From: JAEZBP01 sp963832725
GTDB lineage: Bacteria; Myxococcota_A; Polyangia; Polyangiales; Sandaracinaceae
NCBI GenBank assembly: GCA_963832725.1
Contig: CAWHVG010000005.1
Span: 868,001-932,000, forward strand
Direction: 5' to 3'
Length of the DNA stretch: 64,000 nucleotides
Under the pieces are notes generated by a model, which made no database searches, had not been told where the DNA came from, and was given only the letters and a program-made list of their open reading frames with translations. Made by a program: the position numbers and the translations under genes. Positions 18,444 to 26,124 of the stretch are shown here, piece by piece (positions within the stretch are counted from its first letter, which is position 1; each line of letters begins with the position of its first letter).

Positions 18444-19320
18444 TCAGCGCCGAGAGGCGGCGTCGTACGCGCAGCGAAACCCCAGATCACTGCGATGCTC
18501 GCCCGCCGGCATCCATACCCGGCTGGTGACCCGCAGGGCCTCCGCCGGCTGCGCCCACGACCCGCCCCGCACCACGCGGTACACGCTCGCGTCGGCGCCG
18601 ACCCCCACGTCGTCCGGGCGGGGCCGGCTCGCCGTCCACTCCCAGGCGTTGCCCGCCATGTCCAAGACGCCGTGCGAGCTGGCCCCATCCGGGAACGAGC
18701 CGACCGGCGCCGCCCGCGCGTATCCGTCGCCGTCGTCCGGTCCCATCGGGGAGCGGCCGTGGTTGGCCAGCGCCGAGTTGTACACCCGGCCCCAGGGGAA
18801 GCGATCCCGGCGGCTCCCTCGCGCGGCTCGCTCCCACTCCGCCTCGGTCGGCAGCCGGCCGCCGGCGAAACGGCAATAGGCGACGGTTTCGTCCCAGGTC
18901 ACGCCCGTCACCGGCATGCGCGGCGCGGCGAGGTCGACGGCATCGTCCGGGATCCGGCTCGGCGGACAGCGGCCCGCGTCGACGCAGCGCCGCCACGCCG
19001 CGTGCGTGACCTCGGTTCGGTCGATGCCGTAGGCGTCCGTCCACACCCGCCGCTGCGGGGCTTCCGCGATGAAGCGCCGCAGCGAGCATGCTCCATCCAT
19101 GTCGGGCGCGAGCGAGCTGAGCGGCACCGGACGCTGATCGAGGCAGAGCTCCACCGCATACGCGATGTCGCGGTCGGCCGCGCCCATCGCGAAGGAGCCC
19201 GCGCTCAGCCACACGATGGGCGGCGGCTCGAACGCGGAGCTGACGCACACCGCCCATCTGCGGCCACAACCCGGCGAGGAACCCGCCGAGCGCGAGGCCG
19301 AGCCATGACCGCAACAGCAC
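18444..19320 (-). CDS. SUMF1/formylglycine-generating-type protein (5' end uncertain)
   Basis: About 290 residues. The FGE-sulfatase domain fits well: FAMGAADRD, DRTEVTHAAWRRCV, PVTGVTWDETVAYCRFAGGRLPTEAEWERAARG, FPWGRVYNSALAN, VLDMAGNAWEWTAS and VVRGGSWAQP near the C-terminus. Most such proteins in myxobacteria are surface or accessory proteins and not true sulfatase activators. The signal peptide (LLRSWLGLALGGFLAGLWP) lies in a different frame starting with a GTG at 19320, so a single-base change between about 19250 and 19300 would join them. Otherwise the gene may start at an internal GTG near 19245. The join is inference. Confidence 0.65.
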
Positions 19321-19340
19321 GCTTCTCTGTGTAGAGCAGG

Positions 19341-19476
19341 CGCGCAGCGACCACCACCACGAATCGCGGGGACGAGGCGAGATTGGCGCGAGCCGATCGG
19401 TGCCACGCGTGCTCCGCGCCGGAAGCCGGTCGGTACCGCAGCCGCGCAGCGACCACGAATCGCGCCGACGACGCGA
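19341..19476. repeat. Imperfect direct repeat upstream of the SUMF1-type gene
   Basis: CGCGCAGCGACCA...CGAATCGCG occurs at about 19341-19370 and again at 19443-19466, about 100 bases apart. Between them AGCCGATCGGTGCC and AGCCGGTCGGTACC repeat as well. The whole lies between the SUMF1-type gene and lgt and may be a duplicated control region. Confidence 0.55.
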
Positions 19477-19509
19477 CGCGTCGGACGCCCGTCGAGGGCG
19501 CGTTCTGCC

Positions 19510-20277
19510 TCAGCTCGAGCCGACCAGCGCAGCGCGAGCTCGATGGCGCGCCAAGAGCGGGAGCGCCGTCACGAGAACGAACCCGGCTACGAGCTGGCTC
19601 GTCGAGACGCCATGCCACACTCCGCGGATGGCGTCGCCCCGGACGAGCTCGGTCGCGAGACGCAAGATCGCGTACACGACGAAGTAGGCGAGGGTGCGGC
19701 GGCCGTCCCCCACCCGGCGCGGCGGGACGAGCGCGAAGGCCAGCCCGATGGCCAAGAGCCCCGCCGCCTCGTAGAGCGGCGTGGGGTGACGCGGGACCGG
19801 CGGGTGAGCCGCCAGCGCGATCGGGTCGGTGTAGACGACCGCCCACGGGCCGTCGAAGGGCGTCCCGTAGCAGCAGCCGCCCAGAAAACAGCCGATGCGG
19901 CCGAGCGCGTGGCCGGCCGCCAAACCGGGGATGCTCCGATCGAGCGCTGCCAGGATGTCCACCCGCAGCGCGCGGCCAGCGGCGAAGCAGGCGAGCGCCG
20001 CGCCGGGCACCGCGCCGAAGAAGACGAGCCCGCCGCCGGCGCGGACCGCGTCCAGCGTGCCGGTGCGAGCCCACTCCACCGCGCCGAAGGTCAGCCAGGC
20101 TCCCGCGAGCCCGCCCGCGACGGTGATCGCCAGCACGGCCGCGCTCGCGCCGACATCACCGCGCGCCCGGTGAACGGAGGCGAGCACGACCAGGGAGGTC
20201 GCGGCCAGGCCCAACGCCACCATGAGGCCGTAGCTGCCGATGGCGCGAGGGCCGAAGTCGACGAGGATGGGGTGCAC
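19510..20277 (-). CDS. lgt: Prolipoprotein diacylglyceryl transferase
   Basis: 255 residues with about seven membrane helices. The family signature region reads HALGRIGCFLGGCCYGTPFDGPW (about residues 129-151 in outline) and HPTPLYEA follows, as in other Lgt enzymes. It attaches diacylglycerol to the lipobox Cys, the first step of lipoprotein maturation; lnt in this window does the last. The start codon is a GTG at 20277-20275, giving MHPILVDFGP. A group II intron ends only a few bases upstream of this GTG, so the native promoter and ribosome site have been displaced by the intron. Confidence 0.9.
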   Translation of the reverse strand: MHPILVDFGPRAIGSYGLMVALGLAATSLVVLASVHRARGDVGASAAVLAITVAGGLAGAWLTFGAVEWARTGTLDAVRAGGGLVFFGAVPGAALACFAAGRALRVDILAALDRSIPGLAAGHALGRIGCFLGGCCYGTPFDGPWAVVYTDPIALAAHPPVPRHPTPLYEAAGLLAIGLAFALVPPRRVGDGRRTLAYFVVYAILRLATELVRGDAIRGVWHGVSTSQLVAGFVLVTALPLLARHRARAALVGSS

Positions 20278-20284
20278 TGGTAGA

Positions 20285-20365
20285 CCCTACCTTTCCTTTG
20301 CCGGGGGCGCCGGAAAGGTAGGGCCCCCTTTCAAACCGTGCGTGCGGTTTTCCCGCACACGGCTT
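20285..20365 (-). ncRNA. Group II intron domains V and VI
   Basis: Domain V (20365-20332) reads AGCCGTGTGCGG, GAAA-type loop, then CCGCACGCACGGTT on the intron strand. It has the AGC catalytic triad and a two-base bulge, as in active introns. Domain VI is a perfect 12-base stem CCCTACCTTTCC/GGAAAGGTAGGG (20296-20285 with 20323-20312). A competing GGGGGC/GCCCCC pairing is also possible. A branch-point bulged A is not obvious. Confidence 0.75.
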
Positions 20366-20390
20366 ACCGATGGACTCTCGAGTCGCTGCA

Positions 20391-21780
20391 TTACGCAGCC
20401 TCCCAGAAGGCGCGCTCCGGATAGCGGATCGTGCCTCGCAAGCGAGTCAGCCCGAGGGCCTCGAAGTACTCCCGCGTCCATCGAGCCGCTTGCCCCGCCT
20501 TCAGGTTGCGGCCCCTGCGCCTCTTCTCGAAGCGCCTGAGCCGCCAGACGACGTGGTCATCGATCGCGACGAACTTCTTCGACGCGTTGCCGGTCCGGAA
20601 GTAGTTGCCCCAGCCGCGCAGCACCGGGTTGAGGTCGCGGATGAGCACGCGCACATCCTTGACCCCGTTCCGGTGCGACCCGGTCAGGTCGCGTATCCGA
20701 GCCCGCACCCGCTTCATGCTGCGCTCGGACGGCCAGCGCTGGAGGAAGTAGACCCGTCGGCCGTCCCTCTCCCAGAGCTTGCCGCTCAAGCGCTTATGAA
20801 GATGGCAGCCGAGGAAGTCGAACCCTTCCCGTCCCCAGGTCAGAATCCGCCCGCCTCGTCTTGTCCGCGTGAAGAGTCAGCCCGAGCCGCCGCATGATGC
20901 CCTGCACCTTGCGCTCGGCCTCCTCGCACGTCGCGCGAGTACGGCACATCACGACGAAGTCGTCGGCGTACCGCACCAGCACGCCCAGATGGGCGTACCG
21001 GGCCTCCCACATCGTGTCGAGGACGTGCAGGTAGATGTTCGACAGCAGCGGGGAGATGACTCCGCCCTGCGGCGTGCCGCTGAGCTTCGTCGTCTCCTGC
21101 CCGTCTTCCATCACACCCGCCGCGAGCCACTGCCGGAGCAGCTTCGAGACACGACGATCCGAGACGCGCCGCTCCACGAGCCGCATCAGCAACTCGTGGT
21201 CGATGCTTCCGAAGTAGTCCTCGATGTCGGCGTCCAGCACGTGGTTGCCGCCCTTCGCGCCCACCTTCCGCAAGCGCTCCAGCGCCTGCGTGGCCGAACG
21301 CTTCGGGCGGAAGCCGTACGAGCACGGACGGAAGTCCGCCTCGAAGATCGGCTCCAGCACCAGCTTCGCCGCCATCTGGACCACACGGTCACGGACCGTC
21401 GGGATGCCGAGCGGGCGCGAACGCCCGTCCGGCTTCGGGATGTACCGCCGAAGCACCGCCTTCGGCCGATACCCGCCAGAGCGCAACTCGGCCTGGAGAG
21501 ACTCCAGGAAATCGCCGACACCCGACCGCACAATCGAGTCGATGGACTCGCAATCGACGCCGGCGACGCCCTTGTTGCGCTTCACCCGCTTCCACGCTTC
21601 CCACAGGACGTCACTCCTGTAGATGCGGTCGTACAGCGCGTGGAAGCGGCGCGTGGGAGACCGCTTGGCGGCGGCCCACAGTCGGCGTTGGAGGTGGCGC
21701 ACTTGGTCCGGCCGCCTGCGCGGCCGGGGGTGGTTGGACCGGGTCTCTGCCCGGCCATGCCCTCGCACGTGGCTCCTCAT
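20391..21780 (-). CDS. ltrA: Group II intron reverse transcriptase/maturase (frameshifted)
   Basis: About 462 residues after correction. Reverse transcriptase blocks are visible: GVAGVDCESID, RRYIPKPDGRSRPLGIPTVRDR, ADFRPCSYGFRPKRSA, DADIEDYFGSIDH, GTPQGGVISPLLSNIYLH, and the catalytic YADDFVVMC. The frame breaks at GAATC on the plus strand (20843-20847); removing one base gives ADLTWGREGFDFLGCH and joins the maturase X domain (SMKRVRARIRDLTG, NPVLRGWGNYFRTG). No HNH endonuclease domain follows, since the stop is 26 bases before domain V. With the correction the enzyme looks intact. The ATG at 21780 is chosen; the frame is open further up through Arg-rich sequence. Confidence 0.85.
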
Positions 21781-22373
21781 CCGACACGTCCAAAGCAGGG
21801 ACCCTTCGCTCCCCGGGCGTTCTGCTCCGCCCGGATCACCACTACTACGATCCCCTCGGACTCCCGCTCCGCACGACTCGCTTTCACCCTTTGGCTTATG
21901 CGAGCCGCTCGCCGCGACCACGGCCGCGGAGACGGGCCTCTCGTGTTCCGCGCCTCTCCTTCCGTACGTGCCACGCCCCCTACCCCGCCGGGATCCGATG
22001 CGCGCTTCGGAACCAGCGCACCGGACATGGCCTTCGCCGCGCGATGATCGGCTCGGCTCCCGGATTGTTCCTCTGACGAGGCTGCAGGCTTCACTTCATG
22101 TTGCGGCCCGTACCGTTGCTCCCCCCGAAGGGGCTCTCGACGGTCGGCTTCGACGAACGGGATCTCTCCCGCCGCCGCGACCCTGCTACCCGGCGCTCCG
22201 ACGCTTACCGGCGTGGGACTCGCACCCACTGGAGAGGCGCAGCGAGCAGACGACGGCCCGACGTCTCGGTCTTCGTCTGCGTCACGACGCACCATCGCGC
22301 CGAAAGGACTGTCGCAACCCGGGGCCAGGCCCGCAATCGTCACGCGGCGGGCGTTCGGGCAGCGCGGCGCGTC

Positions 22374-22904
22374 TCAGGGAGAAGGATCCACCGGCGGAGG
22401 AGGAAACGCCGGCGGCGGCGCGCTCGGGTCTGGAGGTGTGGCGGGAGCCAGGGGCTGCGCGTTCGGTGTGCCGGGCGGTTGGGGCTGCGCGTTCGGTGCG
22501 CCGGGCTGCACGCCGGGACTCGGCGCCGGGCCGGGGCTGGCCGCCGGCATTCCGCCGTCGAGCCACCAGATCGGAGGCGACTTGGACCCGTGCGAGCCCT
22601 GCACCATGGCACCGGCGCACATCGTGCTGCACACGCCGCAGCTGATCGCCACCAGGAAACCGAGGAAGAACCCGATGCCCGAGACCACGAGCCCGGCCGT
22701 CGCCGCCCCCGTGTCGCCTCCTTCGTCCTTCGCGCGCGAAAGCGCGACCCCGCCGAAGATCACCCCGAGCAAACCGAGCACGGGCGAGGCGAAAGAAAGG
22801 AACGCGCCCACGAAGGGCCCGACGAAGGGAATGAACGACGTGATGAAGCCCCCGAACGCCGCGAGCAGCGCGAGGATCCCGAGCACGATGGAGGCGGCAC
22901 CCAT
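22374..22904 (-). CDS. DUF4190-like membrane protein with Pro-rich tail
   Basis: 176 residues. Four hydrophobic segments within residues 3-95 (IVLGILALLAAFGG, VGAFLSFASPVLGLLGVIFG, AGLVVSGIGFFLGFLVAIS) with the RAKDEGG loop between the second and third. The arrangement is that of DUF4190-type proteins. A Pro/Ala-rich tail with repeated PGAPNAQP/PGTPNAQP units makes up the last 60 residues. Role unknown. Its upstream region is short (81 bases) and shared with the divergent era gene. Confidence 0.65.
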   Translation of the reverse strand: MGAASIVLGILALLAAFGGFITSFIPFVGPFVGAFLSFASPVLGLLGVIFGGVALSRAKDEGGDTGAATAGLVVSGIGFFLGFLVAISCGVCSTMCAGAMVQGSHGSKSPPIWWLDGGMPAASPGPAPSPGVQPGAPNAQPQPPGTPNAQPLAPATPPDPSAPPPAFPPPPVDPSP

Positions 22905-22985
22905 GACGAGCCCGAGGGTCCGCCGGCCCGGCCTGAGCCGTCAAGCTGGACGCGGGAGGGCCGGTGCGACATATCAAGCGCCCTC

Positions 22986-23912
22986 ATGGACACCGAGGAC
23001 AACCAAGCGCGCGCCGGCCGCGTGGCGATCGTGGGCCGGCCGAACGTCGGCAAGAGCACGCTACTCAACGCGCTCTTGGGCCAGAAGCTCGCCATCACCG
23101 CGCACCGGCCCGGCACCACCCGCGTGCGGATGCTCGGCGTCTACACGTCGGACGACCCGCCGACTCGAATCGCGTTCGTCGACACCCCGGGCATGGAGCG
23201 CCCGCGCTCGGTGCTCGGCCGGGTGCTGATCGAGGAAGCCCAGGCGTCCCTAGAGGACACGGACGCCGTGCTGGTCCTCGTCGACGCCACGCACCGCGGG
23301 CCGGGCGGCGACCCCATCGCCGAGGCGGACGCCGAGGTGGTGGAGCTCGCGGCCCGGATCGGCCGGCCGATCGTGCTCGCGCTGAACAAGGTCGACAGGG
23401 TGAAGGACAAGACGGCGCTCTTTCCGGTGCTGGAGGCCTGGAACGAGCGCTTCGAGCTGGCCGCGGTGGTTCCCTGCTCGGGGCGGAGGGGCTCGAACCT
23501 GAAGCCGCTGATCGCCGAGCTGCGCGAGCGCCTGCCGGAGGGGCTCCTCTACGACACCGACGTCCTCACCGACAAGCCCGAGCGCTTCTTCATGGCCGAG
23601 CTCGTGCGCGAGGCGATCATCCACCAGACCCGCGAGGAGGTGCCCTACTCCGTCGCCGTGCAGGTCGAGGAGGTGGTCGAGGAGCCGCAGATCACGCGCA
23701 TCAGCGCCACCATCGTGGTCGACAAGCCCTCCCACAAAGGCATCCTCATCGGCGCCGGCGGCGCGCGGCTCAAGAGCATCGGCACCGACTCCCGGAAGGA
23801 GATCGAAGCGCTCCTGGAGAAGAAGGTCTTCCTCCGGCTGTGGGTGAAGGTGGAAGAGGACTGGACGCGCGACGCGCAGAAGGTCCGGCGGCTCACGCGG
23901 GAACCATCCTGA
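22986..23912 (+). CDS. era: GTPase Era
   Basis: 308 residues. G1 GRPNVGKST (residue 17), G2 Thr in PGTTRVRM, G3 DTPGME, G4 NKVDRVKD. The C-terminal KH domain shows VDKPSHKGILIGAGGARLK. Era binds the 3' end of 16S rRNA and helps 30S maturation. The stop overlaps the ATG of der (TGATG at 23910-23914), so the two ribosome-assembly GTPases are translated together. Confidence 0.92.
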   Translation: MDTEDNQARAGRVAIVGRPNVGKSTLLNALLGQKLAITAHRPGTTRVRMLGVYTSDDPPTRIAFVDTPGMERPRSVLGRVLIEEAQASLEDTDAVLVLVDATHRGPGGDPIAEADAEVVELAARIGRPIVLALNKVDRVKDKTALFPVLEAWNERFELAAVVPCSGRRGSNLKPLIAELRERLPEGLLYDTDVLTDKPERFFMAELVREAIIHQTREEVPYSVAVQVEEVVEEPQITRISATIVVDKPSHKGILIGAGGARLKSIGTDSRKEIEALLEKKVFLRLWVKVEEDWTRDAQKVRRLTREPS

Positions 23913-25300
23913 TGCGCAAGCAACGCGAGAAGCACCCGCTCCCGGCCGGAGCGGAGGGGGCGCTCCCCGTGGTGGCCATCGTCGGCCGCCCCAACGTCGG
24001 CAAGAGCACGCTCTTCAACCGGCTGGCGGGCCAGCGCATCGCCATCGTCGAGGACATGCCGGGTGTCACGCGCGACCGGCACTACGCGGAGGCCTTGCTC
24101 CTCGGGCGCCCCTGCGTGCTCGTCGACACCGGCGGGTTCGATCCGGACAGCGACGATCCGATGCGGGAAGGGATCGCCCACCACGTGCGACTCGCGCTGC
24201 AGGAAGCGGATCTGGTGGTGGCCGTCCTCGACGCGACCACCGATGCGCTCCCCGCCGACCGCGAGGCCGTGCGCTTGCTGCGCGGGGCGGACAAGCCGGT
24301 GATCTTCGTCGCCAACAAAGCCGACTCGCCCATCAAGGCGCAGCAGGCGATGGCGCTCTACGAGCTCGGCGTCGACGAGATCATGCCCATCAGCGCAGCC
24401 CACGGGCTCGGGCTCGGCGATTTGGAAGAGGTCATCGCCAAGGCGCTGCCCTCGGTCGACGCGAGCGCGAAGCACGAGCTGCCGGAGGGGACTCCGCGGC
24501 TGGCCATCATCGGCCGGCCCAACGCGGGCAAGTCGTCGCTGACCAACCGCCTGCTCGGCGAGGAGCGGCAGCTCGTCGACGACCGACCCGGGACGACCAT
24601 CGACAGCATCGACACGCTGGTCGAGGTGGAGGGCGAGCCGCTGGTGCTGATCGACACGGCGGGCATCCGCCGGCGCCGCGCGGTCAAGAAGGACCGTGGC
24701 GTGGAAGCCCTCAGCGTGATGAAGGCGATCCGCGCCATGGAGCGGAGCGACGCCGTCGTGCTGATGATCGACGCGGCCGAAGGCGCCGCCGAGCAGGACG
24801 CACGCTTGGCCGGGTTGGCGGTCGATCGCGGCCGGGCGCTGGTGATCGGCCTCAACAAGATGGACCTGCTCGACGCCGAAGGGCGCAAGAAGGCCATCCA
24901 GGATCTCCGTGACGTCCTCGCGTTCGCGCCGTGGGCGCCGATCGCCCCCATCAGCGCCAAGAGCGGCCGCGGGACGACCAAGCTGCTGCGGACGGTGAAA
25001 GCCGCGCTGGTCGAGCACGAGAAGCGCATCGCGACGGCGGAGCTGAACCGCTTCTTCGTCGACGTGCTAGAGCACCACCCGCCGCCGACCCACAAAGGGA
25101 AGGCGGTGCGGCTCTACTACGTGACGCAAGCGTCGATCAAGCCTCCCACCTTCGTCGCGGTCACCAACGAGCCCGACGCAGTGCACTTCAGCTACGAGCG
25201 CTACGTGGCCAACCGCATCCGCGAGCGTTTCGGGTTCGAAGGCACGCCGGTGCGCGTCTTCTACCGGCGGCGGCGGCGGCGGGGCGAAGAAGAGCGCTGA
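23912..25300 (+). CDS. der: GTPase Der (EngA)
   Basis: 462 residues with two tandem GTPase domains: GRPNVGKSTLFNRL with DTGGFD and NKADSP in the first, and GRPNAGKSSLTNRLL with DTAGIRRRR and NKMDLL in the second. A C-terminal KH-like domain (ELNRFFVDVLEHHPPP, IKPPTFVAVTNEPD) closes the protein. Der is needed for 50S assembly. Codon use and length are ordinary. A strong hairpin follows at 25357-25389. Confidence 0.93.
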   Translation: MRKQREKHPLPAGAEGALPVVAIVGRPNVGKSTLFNRLAGQRIAIVEDMPGVTRDRHYAEALLLGRPCVLVDTGGFDPDSDDPMREGIAHHVRLALQEADLVVAVLDATTDALPADREAVRLLRGADKPVIFVANKADSPIKAQQAMALYELGVDEIMPISAAHGLGLGDLEEVIAKALPSVDASAKHELPEGTPRLAIIGRPNAGKSSLTNRLLGEERQLVDDRPGTTIDSIDTLVEVEGEPLVLIDTAGIRRRRAVKKDRGVEALSVMKAIRAMERSDAVVLMIDAAEGAAEQDARLAGLAVDRGRALVIGLNKMDLLDAEGRKKAIQDLRDVLAFAPWAPIAPISAKSGRGTTKLLRTVKAALVEHEKRIATAELNRFFVDVLEHHPPPTHKGKAVRLYYVTQASIKPPTFVAVTNEPDAVHFSYERYVANRIRERFGFEGTPVRVFYRRRRRRGEEER

Positions 25301-25356
25301 AGGTTCGGCGCACGCGCCAGGCGCGTTTGGCGAGCAATCTCGGGAGCCGAACGCGA

Positions 25357-25389
25357 GACGGGGCGGACGCTTCATGCGACCGCCCCGTC
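25357..25389. terminator. Bidirectional terminator between converging genes
   Basis: GACGGGGCGG (25357-25366) pairs perfectly with CCGCCCCGTC (25380-25389); an inner CGC/GCG extends the stem after an A/A mismatch, leaving a 5-base TTCAT loop. It sits between der and the converging lipoprotein gene, where both would need a stop to transcription. Confidence 0.75.
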
Positions 25390-25411
25390 GAGCCGTGAAG
25401 AAGCGAGCCCG

Positions 25412-25876
25412 CTACTGGCAGGACGCCGGCACGTCGTGCTGGGCTGCCGTCAGCCCCTGACGCCAGCCGTCGATGGCCGCCTGGCAACCGGCCGCCGCTG
25501 GCGTGTTGGCCATCGTCCGGTAGTTGGCGCAGCCCGCCTGGACGGCCGCCATGGCCGGCCCGCCGCCCATCGCGCCGACGTAGTCCTCACAGCACTGCGC
25601 GGCGCGGCCGCAGGTATCGCCGCCGGCCGCCTCGCCTTGCTCTGCCGTCTCGCCCTCGGCCGTATCTCCCTCGGCGGTCGCTTCGGCAGCGGGCTCTGCG
25701 ACCGGCTCCGCGTTCTCGGCGGGCGCAGGATCCGCGGTGGCCTCCTCGGCGGCGGGCGGGTTGTCGGCGGTCGGCGTCTCCGTGGAAGCCGGCTCCGTCG
25801 GCTCCTCGTTGCAGGCGGTGAAGGCGAAGAGCGCGGCCAGGGCCGCGACGAGCGTGATCGACGTTCGGATGTTCAT
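25412..25876 (-). CDS. Lipoprotein with Glu/Ala/Pro-rich linker and Cys-containing C-terminus
   Basis: 154 residues. Lipobox LFAFTAC puts the Cys at about residue 22. A 65-residue Ala/Glu/Pro/Thr linker follows, with repeated AEGDTAEGETAE. The last 65 residues form a small domain with six cysteines (DTCGRAAQCCEDYVGAMGG, VQAGCANYR, GCQAAIDGW, ASCQ). Such domains recur in myxobacterial lipoproteins; function unknown. A good ribosome site (AAAGGGGG) precedes the ATG. Confidence 0.75.
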   Translation of the reverse strand: MNIRTSITLVAALAALFAFTACNEEPTEPASTETPTADNPPAAEEATADPAPAENAEPVAEPAAEATAEGDTAEGETAEQGEAAGGDTCGRAAQCCEDYVGAMGGGPAMAAVQAGCANYRTMANTPAAAGCQAAIDGWRQGLTAAQHDVPASCQ

Positions 25877-26060
25877 GTTTCGAACCCCCTTTCGCGATCA
25901 CTCATACCGCAGACAATGTCATCGAAACGTAAAACGACGTATTTCATCGTCCCGACAGAACGCGACACAACGAAAGTTTCCACAACGAGCGGACACGATG
26001 TCACCAACAAAACGTCCAACAAAGGTAACGTGAAAACCTACACGCTCTCCCCGCACGCCG
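25877..26060 (-). promoter_or_regulatory. AT-rich upstream region, probable promoter
   Basis: This 180-base stretch is much richer in A and T than the rest of the window and has no ORF. It lies upstream of the lipoprotein gene at 25876, the only start it can serve. Short repeats of CAACAAA/CAACGA run through it on the plus strand. I could not fix a convincing -35/-10 pair. The low GC content may mark a strong promoter, a nucleoid-protein site or recently acquired DNA. Confidence 0.45.
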
Positions 26061-26124
26061 CGGCGCGCGTCCGATGGCCGCTGCGGATCCGTCGCTCCGC
26101 GCGCTCGGGCGCATCCGACGGCGC

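Larger units (their letters stand above)
20281..22292 (-). mobile_element. Group II intron with encoded reverse transcriptase
   Basis: The 5' end is placed at GTGCGTCGTG (22292 downward), matching the GUGYG start of group II introns, with the typical GTGGGTGCGAGTCCCAC element about 75 bases inside. The encoded reverse transcriptase sits in domain IV. Domain V is at 20365-20332 and domain VI at 20323-20285. The 3' end is placed at TCTAC near 20281. The inferred 5' exon is ...CGGCGCGATG and the 3' exon begins CAGTGCACCCC, the GTG being the lgt start. Ends are by eye; the exact boundary may move by a few bases. Confidence 0.8.

Noticed and set aside
20869..22047. Plus-strand frame over the intron
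   Set aside because: Antisense of the reverse transcriptase; it has no conserved motif.
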